Source: Clostridiales bacterium (lineage in GTDB: Bacteria; Bacillota; Clostridia; Oscillospirales; Oscillospiraceae). From it: a stretch of DNA of 11,754 nucleotides. The DNA lies in contig PITX01000018.1 in the NCBI GenBank assembly GCA_017577345.1, positions 1 through 11,754 on the forward strand, written 5' to 3'. The position numbers and the translations under genes were made by a program. Positions 6,719 to 11,754 of this stretch are shown one piece after another; positions within the stretch are counted from its first letter, which is position 1; each line of letters opens with the position of its first letter. Under the pieces are notes generated by a model. The model was not told the origin of the DNA. It did no database searches and saw only the letters and a program-made list of their open reading frames with translations.

Positions 6719-7251
6719 TGAAAAAAACGAAGAAAAACCTATCCCGCATGATACTTGCGGCCATGTTCCTTGCGCTTGCGTTAGTCCTCCCGTTCCTGAC
6801 GGGGCAGATTCAGCAGATCGGAAACGCCCTGTGTCCCATGCACATTCCGGTGCTTCTGTGCGGCTTTTTCTGCGGTCCGTGGTACGGATTGGCAGTCGGG
6901 CTGATCGCACCGCTGCTCCGCTTTGTGCTGTTCGGTATGCCGCCGCTCATGCCCGTCGGGATCGCCATGTGTGTCGAGCTGGCGGTCTACGGACTCACGG
7001 CAGGACTGCTTTACCGGCTGCTGCCGAGGAAAAAGCCCTATGTATATGTCGCGCTGCTCGGCGCGATGCTGGCTGGACGCATCCTATGGGGCGCGGCGCA
7101 GTACGTTCTGTTCGGACTCGGAAAGACCGAGTTTGGCTGGACAGCCTTCCTGTCCGGTGCATTTCTGAATGCGATCCCCGGCATTCTCGTGCAGCTTGTC
7201 CTCATTCCGATTCTGGTCATGGTCCTGCAGAAATACACCTATAAGGAATGA
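6715..7251 (+). CDS. ECF transporter S component (vitamin-type substrate-binding membrane protein)
   Basis: This 178-residue membrane protein is a substrate-capture subunit of an energy-coupling factor transporter. It is hydrophobic with about six predicted membrane segments: roughly 12-33, 43-62, 64-83, 85-105, 112-133 and 148-172. The segment NALCPMHIPVLLCGFFCG (about 37-54), then PLLRFVLFGMPPLMPVGIA, is typical of a common clostridial S-component group. Its ligand I cannot assign with confidence; a vitamin such as pantothenate is possible. No EcfA, EcfA' or EcfT genes are nearby, so it probably shares a module encoded elsewhere (group II). ATG codons at 6715 and 6718 are both usable; the first overlaps the GNAT stop as ATGA, with AAAGGAG ten bases upstream. 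No riboswitch is visible, as the gene is internal to the operon. Confidence 0.85.
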   Translation: MMKKTKKNLSRMILAAMFLALALVLPFLTGQIQQIGNALCPMHIPVLLCGFFCGPWYGLAVGLIAPLLRFVLFGMPPLMPVGIAMCVELAVYGLTAGLLYRLLPRKKPYVYVALLGAMLAGRILWGAAQYVLFGLGKTEFGWTAFLSGAFLNAIPGILVQLVLIPILVMVLQKYTYKE

Positions 7252-7256
7252 GCGAT

Positions 7257-7283
7257 CGCCGATGCCTCCAAAAGGTATCGGCG
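7257..7283 (+). other. Intercistronic stem-loop without a U-tract
   Basis: CGCCGATGCC (7257-7266) and GGTATCGGCG (7274-7283) form a ten-pair stem with one G-U wobble around the loop TCCAAAA. No T-run follows, so it is not a standard terminator. It lies between the S-component stop and the phosphatase gene. It would cover the weak GGCGG in front of the ATG at 7291 but leaves AGGAGG at 7296 free. It may protect mRNA ends after processing. Confidence 0.6.
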
Positions 7284-7295
7284 GAACACAATGAC

Positions 7296-7301
7296 AGGAG
7301 G
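7296..7301 (+). promoter_or_regulatory. Ribosome-binding site that decides the phosphatase start
   Basis: A perfect AGGAGG lies ten bases before a TTG codon at 7312. The only ATG of this frame, at 7291, lies upstream of the AGGAGG and would place it inside the coding region. Translation from TTG gives a protein starting MIRILFVCHGN, the usual start for this family. Confidence 0.6.
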
Positions 7302-7311
7302 AATTATCCGT

Positions 7312-7779
7312 TTGATCAGAATACTGTTCGTTTGCCACGGGAATATCTGCCGCAGTCCGATGGCGGAATTTCTGATGAAAGAGCTGGTGATGCAGCGAGG
7401 TCTGGAAGACCGTTTTGAAATTGCCAGTGCCGCTACCACCGATGAAGAAATCGGCAATCCGGTCTATCCCCCCGTCCGGTCTCTGCTCCGTGAACGCGGC
7501 ATTTCCTGCGAAGGAAAAACGGCGGTGCAGCTCCGCATGGCGGATTACGGGAAATACGACCTGTTCATCGGCATGGACAGCGAAAATCTGTATGACATGA
7601 AACGCCTGTTTGGAGGCGATCCGGAAAACAAAGTATCCCTCCTGCTCGATTATACCGACCGTCCGCGTGATGTTTCCGATCCGTGGTACACACGCAATTT
7701 TCACGAAGCCGAGACCGATATCGACCGCGGCTGTACGGCACTGCTTGCACATCTTCTGAAAAACGAGGAGAGTACTTAG
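7312..7779 (+). CDS. Low-molecular-weight protein tyrosine phosphatase
   Basis: This cytoplasmic phosphatase of 155 residues uses a cysteine nucleophile to hydrolyse phosphotyrosine, or possibly phosphoarginine as YwlE does. The P-loop VCHGNICRSPMAEF holds C8 and R14. The general acid is D123 in DVSDPWYTRNF, the expected DP motif, with Y126 beside it. Length fits the family. I prefer the TTG start at 7312, with AGGAGG upstream, over the ATG at 7291, which would add seven residues not typical of the family. It is the last gene of the operon; its TAG stop forms the loop of the terminator hairpin. The partner kinase is not in the window. A role in capsule control or stress is possible but not shown. 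Confidence 0.92.
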   Translation: MIRILFVCHGNICRSPMAEFLMKELVMQRGLEDRFEIASAATTDEEIGNPVYPPVRSLLRERGISCEGKTAVQLRMADYGKYDLFIGMDSENLYDMKRLFGGDPENKVSLLLDYTDRPRDVSDPWYTRNFHEAETDIDRGCTALLAHLLKNEEST

Positions 7780-7805
7780 GTACCCTCCTCGTTTTCTCGT
7801 TTTTG
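7760..7805 (+). terminator. Bidirectional Rho-independent terminator between convergent operons
   Basis: AAAACGAGGAG (7760-7770) pairs fully with CTCCTCGTTTT (7785-7795). After a single A-C mismatch, GTAC pairs with GTAC around the loop TTAG. T-rich sequence follows on the plus strand (TTTTCTCGTTTTT). On the minus strand CTCCTCGTTTTT supplies the T-run, so psuG transcripts also stop here. The phosphatase stop codon TAG lies in the loop. Confidence 0.93.
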
Positions 7806-7808
7806 TAA

Positions 7809-8726
7809 TTATGCTTCGCAATATGCCTTTGCGGTCTTTGCCGCGAGGCGGGCGTTATTGTAAACAAGCTGAATGTTGGAATCGAGGCTGTCGCCGCCGG
7901 TCAGCTCCTTGACCTTTGCCAGCAGGAACGGCGTGGTCGCCTTGCCGTGGATGCCGTTTTCATTGCACTGGCGGATCGCTTCGTCAATTGCCGCGTTGAT
8001 GACCTTCGGATCCATGGAATACTGCTCGGGGATCGGATTTGCAACCAGCATACCGCCGCGCAGACCGAGCTCATGCTGCGTCTTGAATGCCTTTGCCAGC
8101 TCCTCCGGCGTGTCGATCTCGTAATCCACACCGAAGCCGGATTTTCTGGTATAGAAGGCGGGCAGCTCATCCGTGCCGAAGCCGATGACGGGAACGCCGT
8201 GCGTTTCCAGATATTCCAGCGTCAGACCGAGGTCGAGAATGGACTTGGCACCCGCGCAGATGACCATGACGGGCGTACTGGCAAGCTCTTCCAGGTCTGC
8301 GGAAATGTCCATCGTCGTTTCCGCGCCGCGATGCACACCGCCGATGCCGCCGGTCGCAAAGATCTTGATGCCTGCCATATGGGCGATGATCATGGTCGTG
8401 GTGACGGTCGTTGCGCCGTCTTCCCCTCTGGCGCACAGTACCGCAAGATCGCGGCGGGATGCCTTGGCGATGTCCGTACCCTTTTTGCCGAAATATTCGA
8501 TCTCCTCTGCGGTCAGACCTGCCTTGAGGCGGCCGCCGATGATGGCGATGGTTGCAGGAACAGCACCGTTTTCGCGGATGATGCGTTCGACCTCAAGCGC
8601 GGTCTGCACATTCTGCGGATAGGGCATACCGTGGGAGATAATGGTAGATTCCAGTGCCACAACGGGCTTGCCGTTAGCGATCGCCTCCGCGACCTCGGGC
8701 TTGATATCCAAGTATTTGTTCAGCAT
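7809..8726 (-). CDS. psuG: Pseudouridine-5'-phosphate glycosidase
   Basis: PsuG reversibly splits the C-C glycosidic bond of pseudouridine 5'-phosphate into uracil and ribose 5-phosphate, the second step of pseudouridine breakdown in the cytoplasm. The 305-residue protein matches the family along its length: [19 protein letters not shown] (21-39), [22 protein letters not shown] with K88, [20 protein letters not shown] (123-142) and [12 protein letters not shown] with K161. K161 corresponds to the covalent lysine Lys166 of E. coli PsuG, and D140 lies in the metal-site region (recalled). AGGAGG eight bases before the ATG is ideal. It follows psuK by 25 bases in one operon. The usual pseudouridine transporter gene is absent here. 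Confidence 0.97.
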   Translation of the reverse strand: MLNKYLDIKPEVAEAIANGKPVVALESTIISHGMPYPQNVQTALEVERIIRENGAVPATIAIIGGRLKAGLTAEEIEYFGKKGTDIAKASRRDLAVLCARGEDGATTVTTTMIIAHMAGIKIFATGGIGGVHRGAETTMDISADLEELASTPVMVICAGAKSILDLGLTLEYLETHGVPVIGFGTDELPAFYTRKSGFGVDYEIDTPEELAKAFKTQHELGLRGGMLVANPIPEQYSMDPKVINAAIDEAIRQCNENGIHGKATTPFLLAKVKELTGGDSLDSNIQLVYNNARLAAKTAKAYCEA

Positions 8727-8751
8727 GTTCTTTTCCTCCTAAAATATAGTT

Positions 8752-9831
8752 TCAGCCGTCCATGCGCTTGCGCACGGCTTCGGCAGACATGACAGGATTG
8801 ATGGTTTCGCTGCCCTCGACAGCGATTGCCGCCGCCGCTGCGGCAGCCTTGGCAGTCTGCTTAAGATCGGTACCCTCTAAATACGCCCATGCCAGTGCCG
8901 CCATGAACGCGTCACCTGCACCGGTCGCATTGCACATTTCTGCCTGAAAGCACTGCTGCAGGCACATTTCCTTGTGGTCTGCGGCAAACACACCGTCCGT
9001 GCCCAGTGAGATAAACACGCGGCGCAGTCCCGTTGCAAGCAGCTTTTCCGCCGCCTTGTGCAGGCTGTCCTCATCGGTGATTTTTACACCCGAGAGAAGC
9101 TCTGCCTCGATGCGGTTCGGCTTCAGCGTATGCAGTCTTCCGAGAATCGGCTTGAGCTTCACCGCCTTGGCGGTGGAGACCGGGTCTGCAAAGATCGGTG
9201 CGGTGCAGTGATCTGCCAGATACGCCAATGACTGCGCCGGAATATTAGTATCCGTCACGACAAGCTGTGCGTTATTCAAAATCGGCAGGTTTTCCGCCAG
9301 ATATGAGGGCGTGATGCGTTCGCAGATCTCCATATCCGACAGGGCAAGTGCCATATCGCCGTCACAGTCGTTGAGGAACAGATAGGTCGGCGTTGCACCT
9401 CCGGGCACCTGCAGGGCATGGCTGATGTCGATGCCGAGCTCGCCGCACGATGCCGCGATCCGCCGGGCATACAGATCATCCCCGAACGCCGTAAGGAAGC
9501 GGACATCCACACCGAGGAGGCTCAGATTATGTGCGATGTTCCTGCCGACGCCGCCGAGGCTCATGCTCACCCTGCCGGGATTGGAGTCCTTAGCAACAAG
9601 CGGTGCAAGCGAGCGCCCGCCGATGTCCATGTTCACGCCTCCGACCACCACAGCGTAGCTGCCGGAGCGAAGAACATATCCCTTGCCCGCGATATAGCCC
9701 TTCTTCATCAGATTGGAGATATGCACGGCAACGGACGAGCGCGTGATGCCTGCCAGCTCGGCAAGCTTTTCCTGTGAGATCATCGGGTCGGCTTCGATCC
9801 ATTGAAGGATCTGCCGTTCACGCTGCGTCAT
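8752..9831 (-). CDS. psuK: Pseudouridine kinase with N-terminal winged-helix DNA-binding domain
   Basis: The kinase phosphorylates pseudouridine at the 5' position, supplying substrate for PsuG. The protein has 359 residues in two parts. Residues 1-55 (QILQWIEADPMISQEKLAEL, then GITRSSVAVHISNLMKKGYI) form a winged helix-turn-helix of the Lrp/MarR kind. Residues 58-359 form a PfkB ribokinase-fold domain: VVVGGVNMDIGG (61-72), GGVGRNIAHNLSLLG (93-107), LKPNRIEAELLSG, and NATGAGDAFMAAL (301-313), in which D307 is the catalytic base. The DNA-binding extension suggests a kinase that also acts as regulator, probably of its own operon. GGGAG lies seven bases before the ATG. An alanine-rich helix (328-336) is normal for the fold. 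Sugar specificity rests on the neighbour psuG. Confidence 0.92.
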   Translation of the reverse strand: MTQRERQILQWIEADPMISQEKLAELAGITRSSVAVHISNLMKKGYIAGKGYVLRSGSYAVVVGGVNMDIGGRSLAPLVAKDSNPGRVSMSLGGVGRNIAHNLSLLGVDVRFLTAFGDDLYARRIAASCGELGIDISHALQVPGGATPTYLFLNDCDGDMALALSDMEICERITPSYLAENLPILNNAQLVVTDTNIPAQSLAYLADHCTAPIFADPVSTAKAVKLKPILGRLHTLKPNRIEAELLSGVKITDEDSLHKAAEKLLATGLRRVFISLGTDGVFAADHKEMCLQQCFQAEMCNATGAGDAFMAALAWAYLEGTDLKQTAKAAAAAAAIAVEGSETINPVMSAEAVRKRMDG

Positions 9832-9842
9832 TGTCTCACTCC

Positions 9843-9862
9843 CTAAACAATAATTTATTTAG
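9843..9862 (-). promoter_or_regulatory. Candidate operator: imperfect AT-rich palindrome downstream of the psuK promoter
   Basis: On the minus strand CTAAATAAATTATTGTTTAG (9862-9843) matches its own reverse complement at seven positions in each ten-base half. It lies about 7-26 bases after the likely transcription start and ends just before the ribosome-binding site. A repressor bound there would block elongation. A wider pair, TAAACA (9844-9849) and TGTTTA (9871-9876), flanks it. Binding by the PsuK winged helix is only a guess. Confidence 0.35.
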
Positions 9863-9875
9863 TAATCATATGTTT

Positions 9876-9903
9876 ATTATAGCATTGGATTTTCATTTGT
9901 CAA
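9876..9903 (-). promoter_or_regulatory. Promoter of the psuK-psuG operon (extended -10)
   Basis: On the minus strand a perfect TTGACA (9903-9898) and a perfect TATAAT (9881-9876) are separated by 16 bases, and TGC precedes the -10 box, making it an extended -10 site. This is the strongest promoter in the window. Its -35 box lies just inside the 3' end of nudC, with no terminator between them, so readthrough from nudC is possible as well. Confidence 0.8.
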
Positions 9904-10717
9904 CCGATATTTTCCCGGTGCGGAAGCGGTCGATCATTTCCCCCGTCAGGCTGATTGTGGAATAGTCATCGGGAATATGCTCGCGGTCAAACCACTGCGC
10001 CAGCTTCAATTCGCCGTCACGCAGTGTCGGCTTAGTTTCACCGTCGACCTCGCAGTAGAAGCCGAGCAGAAGATCATCCGCCACCGCCCATGGCTGTGAC
10101 TTATAGTAGCGCAGATTTTTCACACGCAGACCGACCTCTTCCCAGACCTCGCGGTGTACCGTTTCCTCCGCGCTTTCTCCTGCTTCGCAGAAGCCTGCGA
10201 CCAGCGCGAATCTGGAAAACGGACGGTTGGCATACTTGGTCAGCAGCAGTCGGTCGCCGTCCGTGATCGCAACGACCACCGCAGGATTGATGCGCGGATA
10301 GAGCACCGCGCCGCAGTTCGGGCAGCATAGGGCGCGTTCCGTTTTGCTGTCCTTCATTTCCGCCTGACACGCGCCGCAGTAGCGGTTGGCACGGTACCAG
10401 CGGTGCAGGCTTTCCCCCACGGTACAGGCAAATGCGATTTCCTGCGGAACCTGCATCCGGTAGTCCTTCGACTCGACAAAATGCCACGCGTCACTTTCCG
10501 GAAGCTCCTGCATTGTCAGCCAGACAGGTACGCCGTCCAGAGAAAAGGCGTAGTGCGCCGAGAAAACGGAAAAATCCCCTATTCTCGGAAGCCGCAGTCC
10601 GTCCGCCGCCGACAGCACCGCGTTATCACGGTAAGACAGCAGCCGATCCTCCGCAGACGGCGTGCGCCCTGCGGAAAAGTCATTGCGTAAACGGTGAGGT
10701 GCAATATCCTGTATCAT
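9893..10717 (-). CDS. nudC: NADH pyrophosphatase, NudC-type Nudix hydrolase
   Basis: NudC hydrolyses NAD(H) to NMN(H) and AMP and, in E. coli, removes the NAD cap from RNA. The 274-residue protein has a variable N-terminal domain (1-105), a zinc ribbon (C114, C117, C132, C135) and a C-terminal Nudix domain. The Nudix box (175-197) fits GX5EX7REUXEEXGU exactly: GFCEAGE, then REVWEEVGL. The NudC specificity motif, normally SQPWPFPxS, starts as SQPW (207-210) but continues AVADD. I chose the ATG at 10717 because GGGAGG lies seven bases upstream; a GTG at 10732 would swallow that site. The start overlaps the GNAT stop as ATGA. The family is sure; with the altered motif, strict NADH preference is less so. 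Confidence 0.9.
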   Translation of the reverse strand: MIQDIAPHRLRNDFSAGRTPSAEDRLLSYRDNAVLSAADGLRLPRIGDFSVFSAHYAFSLDGVPVWLTMQELPESDAWHFVESKDYRMQVPQEIAFACTVGESLHRWYRANRYCGACQAEMKDSKTERALCCPNCGAVLYPRINPAVVVAITDGDRLLLTKYANRPFSRFALVAGFCEAGESAEETVHREVWEEVGLRVKNLRYYKSQPWAVADDLLLGFYCEVDGETKPTLRDGELKLAQWFDREHIPDDYSTISLTGEMIDRFRTGKISVDK

Positions 10718-11250
10718 TTCAGTTCCTCCCACGGAATCGGAAACTGCTTCGGCTGTCCCAGAGGCTGCAGCTGCTTTTCCAGCCAGATGACATCATACCA
10801 TTTTCCCTGCTTGAAGCCAACCTCGGTATAGGTCACCGTTTCCCGATATCCCAACGCCTTATGAAACGCGACAGAAGGCGCGTTGGCAGAGGTCACGACA
10901 GCAAAAACCTTGCGCACACCCTGCCTGCGCAGAATGTCCTCAATGGCGGCATAGAGCTTCCTGCCGATGCCTTTCCCGCAGATCTCCTCTGCCAGATAGC
11001 AGGAGATTTCCGCGTTCCACGCATAGGCGGCGCGCTCAAACGCCTTGCCGGCGTAGGCATAGCCCAATACGCTGCCGTTCTCCTCCCAGACCAGCCACGG
11101 ATACAGTGTGATATGCTCAGAAAGCCGGCAAGTAAATTCTTCCACCGTCGGCGTTTCATATTCAAAGCTGACTGCCGTATTTCGGACAAAATGATCATAG
11201 ATTGCAATCATTTCCGGAACATCCTCCGGTTTTGCGCGTCTGATTGACAT
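10714..11250 (-). CDS. GNAT-family N-acetyltransferase, phosphinothricin/methionine-sulfoximine type
   Basis: This 178-residue acetyltransferase belongs to the Pat/MnaT (YncA-like) group, which acetylates the free amino group of methionine sulfone, methionine sulfoximine or phosphinothricin. Typical segments are MSIRRAKPEDVPEMIAIYDH, AVSFEYETPTVEEF, PWLVWEENGSVLGYAYAG, YAWNAEISCYLAEEICGKGI (the acetyl-CoA loop is CGKGIGRK), VTSANAPSVAFHKALGY and VGFKQGKWYDVIWLEK. The order and length fit the family; about 15 extra C-terminal residues (PLGQPKQFPIPWEELK) are common in it. AGAAGG lies about eight bases before the ATG. It leads a two-gene unit with nudC. I find no convincing promoter in front of it. 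The true acceptor may be a housekeeping amino acid derivative rather than a herbicide. Confidence 0.9.
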   Translation of the reverse strand: MSIRRAKPEDVPEMIAIYDHFVRNTAVSFEYETPTVEEFTCRLSEHITLYPWLVWEENGSVLGYAYAGKAFERAAYAWNAEISCYLAEEICGKGIGRKLYAAIEDILRRQGVRKVFAVVTSANAPSVAFHKALGYRETVTYTEVGFKQGKWYDVIWLEKQLQPLGQPKQFPIPWEELK

Positions 11251-11274
11251 TGTGTCACCTTCTTTTCCTATGAT
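11244..11274 (+). promoter_or_regulatory. Possible plus-strand promoter facing an orphan terminator
   Basis: TTGACA (11244-11249) and TATGAT (11269-11274) match the boxes well but are 19 bases apart, longer than ideal. Transcription would start near 11281 and run into the perfect terminator at 11345-11384. The -35 box overlaps the first codons of the minus-strand acetyltransferase. This is weak evidence. Confidence 0.3.
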
Positions 11275-11280
11275 TAAACA

Positions 11281-11385
11281 GCAATGACAGGTATCCTAAT
11301 GCTATTCTTTATTTTGACGGTTACAGACTCTTTTGACAGTCTGTGCCGCTGTTGAGCTTCGTTCAACAGCGGCGGTTTTTATTTC
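11281..11385 (+). ncRNA. Candidate small RNA with tandem 3' hairpins (speculative)
   Basis: No plus-strand gene precedes the strong plus-facing terminator, so a short transcript of about 105 bases starting after the weak promoter at 11244-11274 is one explanation. It would end in two abutting hairpins: ACAGACT/AGTCTGT (11323-11344, seven perfect pairs) and the eleven-pair terminator stem (11345-11373). The 5' part, about 40 bases, is AT-rich and unstructured. Its last bases are antisense to the end of the SpoU gene. No known family is recognised. Confidence 0.25.
11345..11384 (+). terminator. Perfect Rho-independent terminator on the plus strand
   Basis: GCCGCTGTTGA (11345-11355) and TCAACAGCGGC (11363-11373) form eleven perfect pairs around the loop GCTTCGT, followed by GG and TTTTTATTT. 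The T-run exists only in the plus direction. In the minus direction, the one used by the SpoU gene, the stem is followed by ACAGACTGTC. It therefore points the wrong way for the nearest gene end. Confidence 0.85.
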
Positions 11386-11754
11386 TTTCCAAGCTGCCAG
11401 AAGGCTACTGCGCTGGCGGCGGCAACATTCAAAGAGTCTACGCCGTGCGACATGGGTATCCGCACGGTATAATCGCAGTCGGCAATGGTGGTATCCGAAA
11501 GGCCGTCTCCCTCCGTACCGAGCACGACGGCAAGCTTATCCTGCGCCATTAACTTCGGATCGTCTACGCTGTAGGATTTCTCGCGCAGAGCCATCGCCAA
11601 GGTTTTGAAGCCCATGGCGCGAAGCTGTTTCATGCCGTTTTGCGGCCAGTCACCGACCTTCTGCCCGATCTGCGCCCACGGAATCTGAAAAACCGTTCCC
11701 ATGCTGACGCGTACCGCGCGGCGGTACAGTGGGTCGCAGCAGGCAGGGGTCAGC
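11379..11754 (-). CDS. SpoU/TrmH-family RNA 2'-O-methyltransferase, C-terminal part (cut by window edge)
   Basis: This partial reading frame gives the last 125 codons of a SPOUT-fold methyltransferase that adds a 2'-O-methyl group to rRNA or tRNA. It is open through base 11754, reading LTPACCDPLYRRAVRVSMGT at its visible start. SpoU motif 1 is thus partly present; motif 2 is VVLGTEGDGLS and motif 3 is IPMSHGVDSLNVAAASAVAF. An ATG at 11702 is internal (VSMGTVF), not the start. The N-terminal substrate-binding region lies beyond the window, so the target (Gm2251-type rRNA or tRNA) cannot be named. No minus-strand terminator with a U-tract follows it; the two hairpins downstream might still slow transcription. 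It could read through into the acetyltransferase gene at 11250. Confidence 0.93.
   Translation of the reverse strand, partial: LTPACCDPLYRRAVRVSMGTVFQIPWAQIGQKVGDWPQNGMKQLRAMGFKTLAMALREKSYSVDDPKLMAQDKLAVVLGTEGDGLSDTTIADCDYTVRIPMSHGVDSLNVAAASAVAFWQLGKK

Noticed and set aside
7947..8792. 281-codon plus-strand open frame opposite psuG
   Set aside because: It lies antisense to fully conserved psuG and the end of psuK; the composition is that of a shadow frame and no start signal is present.
8818..8850. Alanine-rich run in PsuK as a possible slippage or repeat tract
   Set aside because: The codons are mixed GCC/GCT/GCG and the helix is usual at this place in PfkB kinases.
10432..11247. 271-codon plus-strand open frame opposite nudC and the Pat-type GNAT gene
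   Set aside because: It spans the overlap of two clearly recognised minus-strand genes, and its arginine/proline-rich translation resembles no family.
1..11754. CRISPR arrays, insertion sequences, tRNA genes, phage or toxin-antitoxin genes
   Set aside because: I looked for spaced direct repeats, transposase motifs, cloverleaf-like segments and small paired frames and saw none that could be supported.

Overview
The window looks like chromosomal DNA from a GC-rich, anaerobic Firmicute of the Clostridia, most likely a gut Ruminococcus-type member of the Oscillospiraceae. This is inference. It rests on strong AGGAGG ribosome-binding sites, sigma-A-type promoters, ATGA-coupled genes, an ECF-type vitamin S component, a secreted GH20 hexosaminidase and a rimM-trmD pair. 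I see no phage, transposase, plasmid or CRISPR signature. Almost every base is explained by ordinary genes. No stretch longer than about 160 bases lacks a coding region.

Layout. (1) Bases 1-469, minus: the N-terminal third of nicotinate phosphoribosyltransferase (pncB), starting at GTG, with its own promoter. (2) 587-2815, minus: a secreted family 20 glycoside hydrolase with its own promoter and terminator. (3) 2976-7779, plus: a tightly packed operon behind a TTGACC-17-TATGAT promoter. It holds an FlK-like hot-dog thioesterase, rimM, trmD, a sirtuin deacetylase, trmO, a 56-residue GNAT remnant, a full GNAT acetyltransferase, an ECF S component and a low-molecular-weight protein tyrosine phosphatase. 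It ends in a bidirectional terminator. (4) 7809-9831, minus: psuK (winged-helix plus PfkB kinase) and psuG, a two-gene pseudouridine breakdown operon with an extended -10 promoter and a palindromic candidate operator. (5) 9893-11250, minus: a Pat-type GNAT acetyltransferase and a NudC-type NADH pyrophosphatase, overlapping by ATGA. (6) 11379-11754, minus: the C-terminal part of a SpoU/TrmH RNA methyltransferase. The 128-base gap before it carries a perfect plus-strand terminator with no obvious plus-strand gene.

How the genes fit together. Two themes recur. One is RNA maturation and modified nucleosides: RimM (30S assembly), TrmD (m1G37), TrmO (methylation of t6A37), SpoU (2'-O-methylation) and PsuK/PsuG (recycling of pseudouridine). 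The other is NAD turnover: PncB makes NAD precursor, the sirtuin consumes NAD, and NudC hydrolyses NAD(H) or NAD-capped RNA. The clustering is suggestive but may only reflect operon drift. I found no clear undescribed multi-gene system. The items most worth checking are the possible small RNA at 11281-11385, the wHTH-kinase PsuK with a palindrome beside its promoter, the NudC with a degenerate SQPW motif, the translated-looking GNAT remnant, and the altered rimM-trmD neighbourhood.
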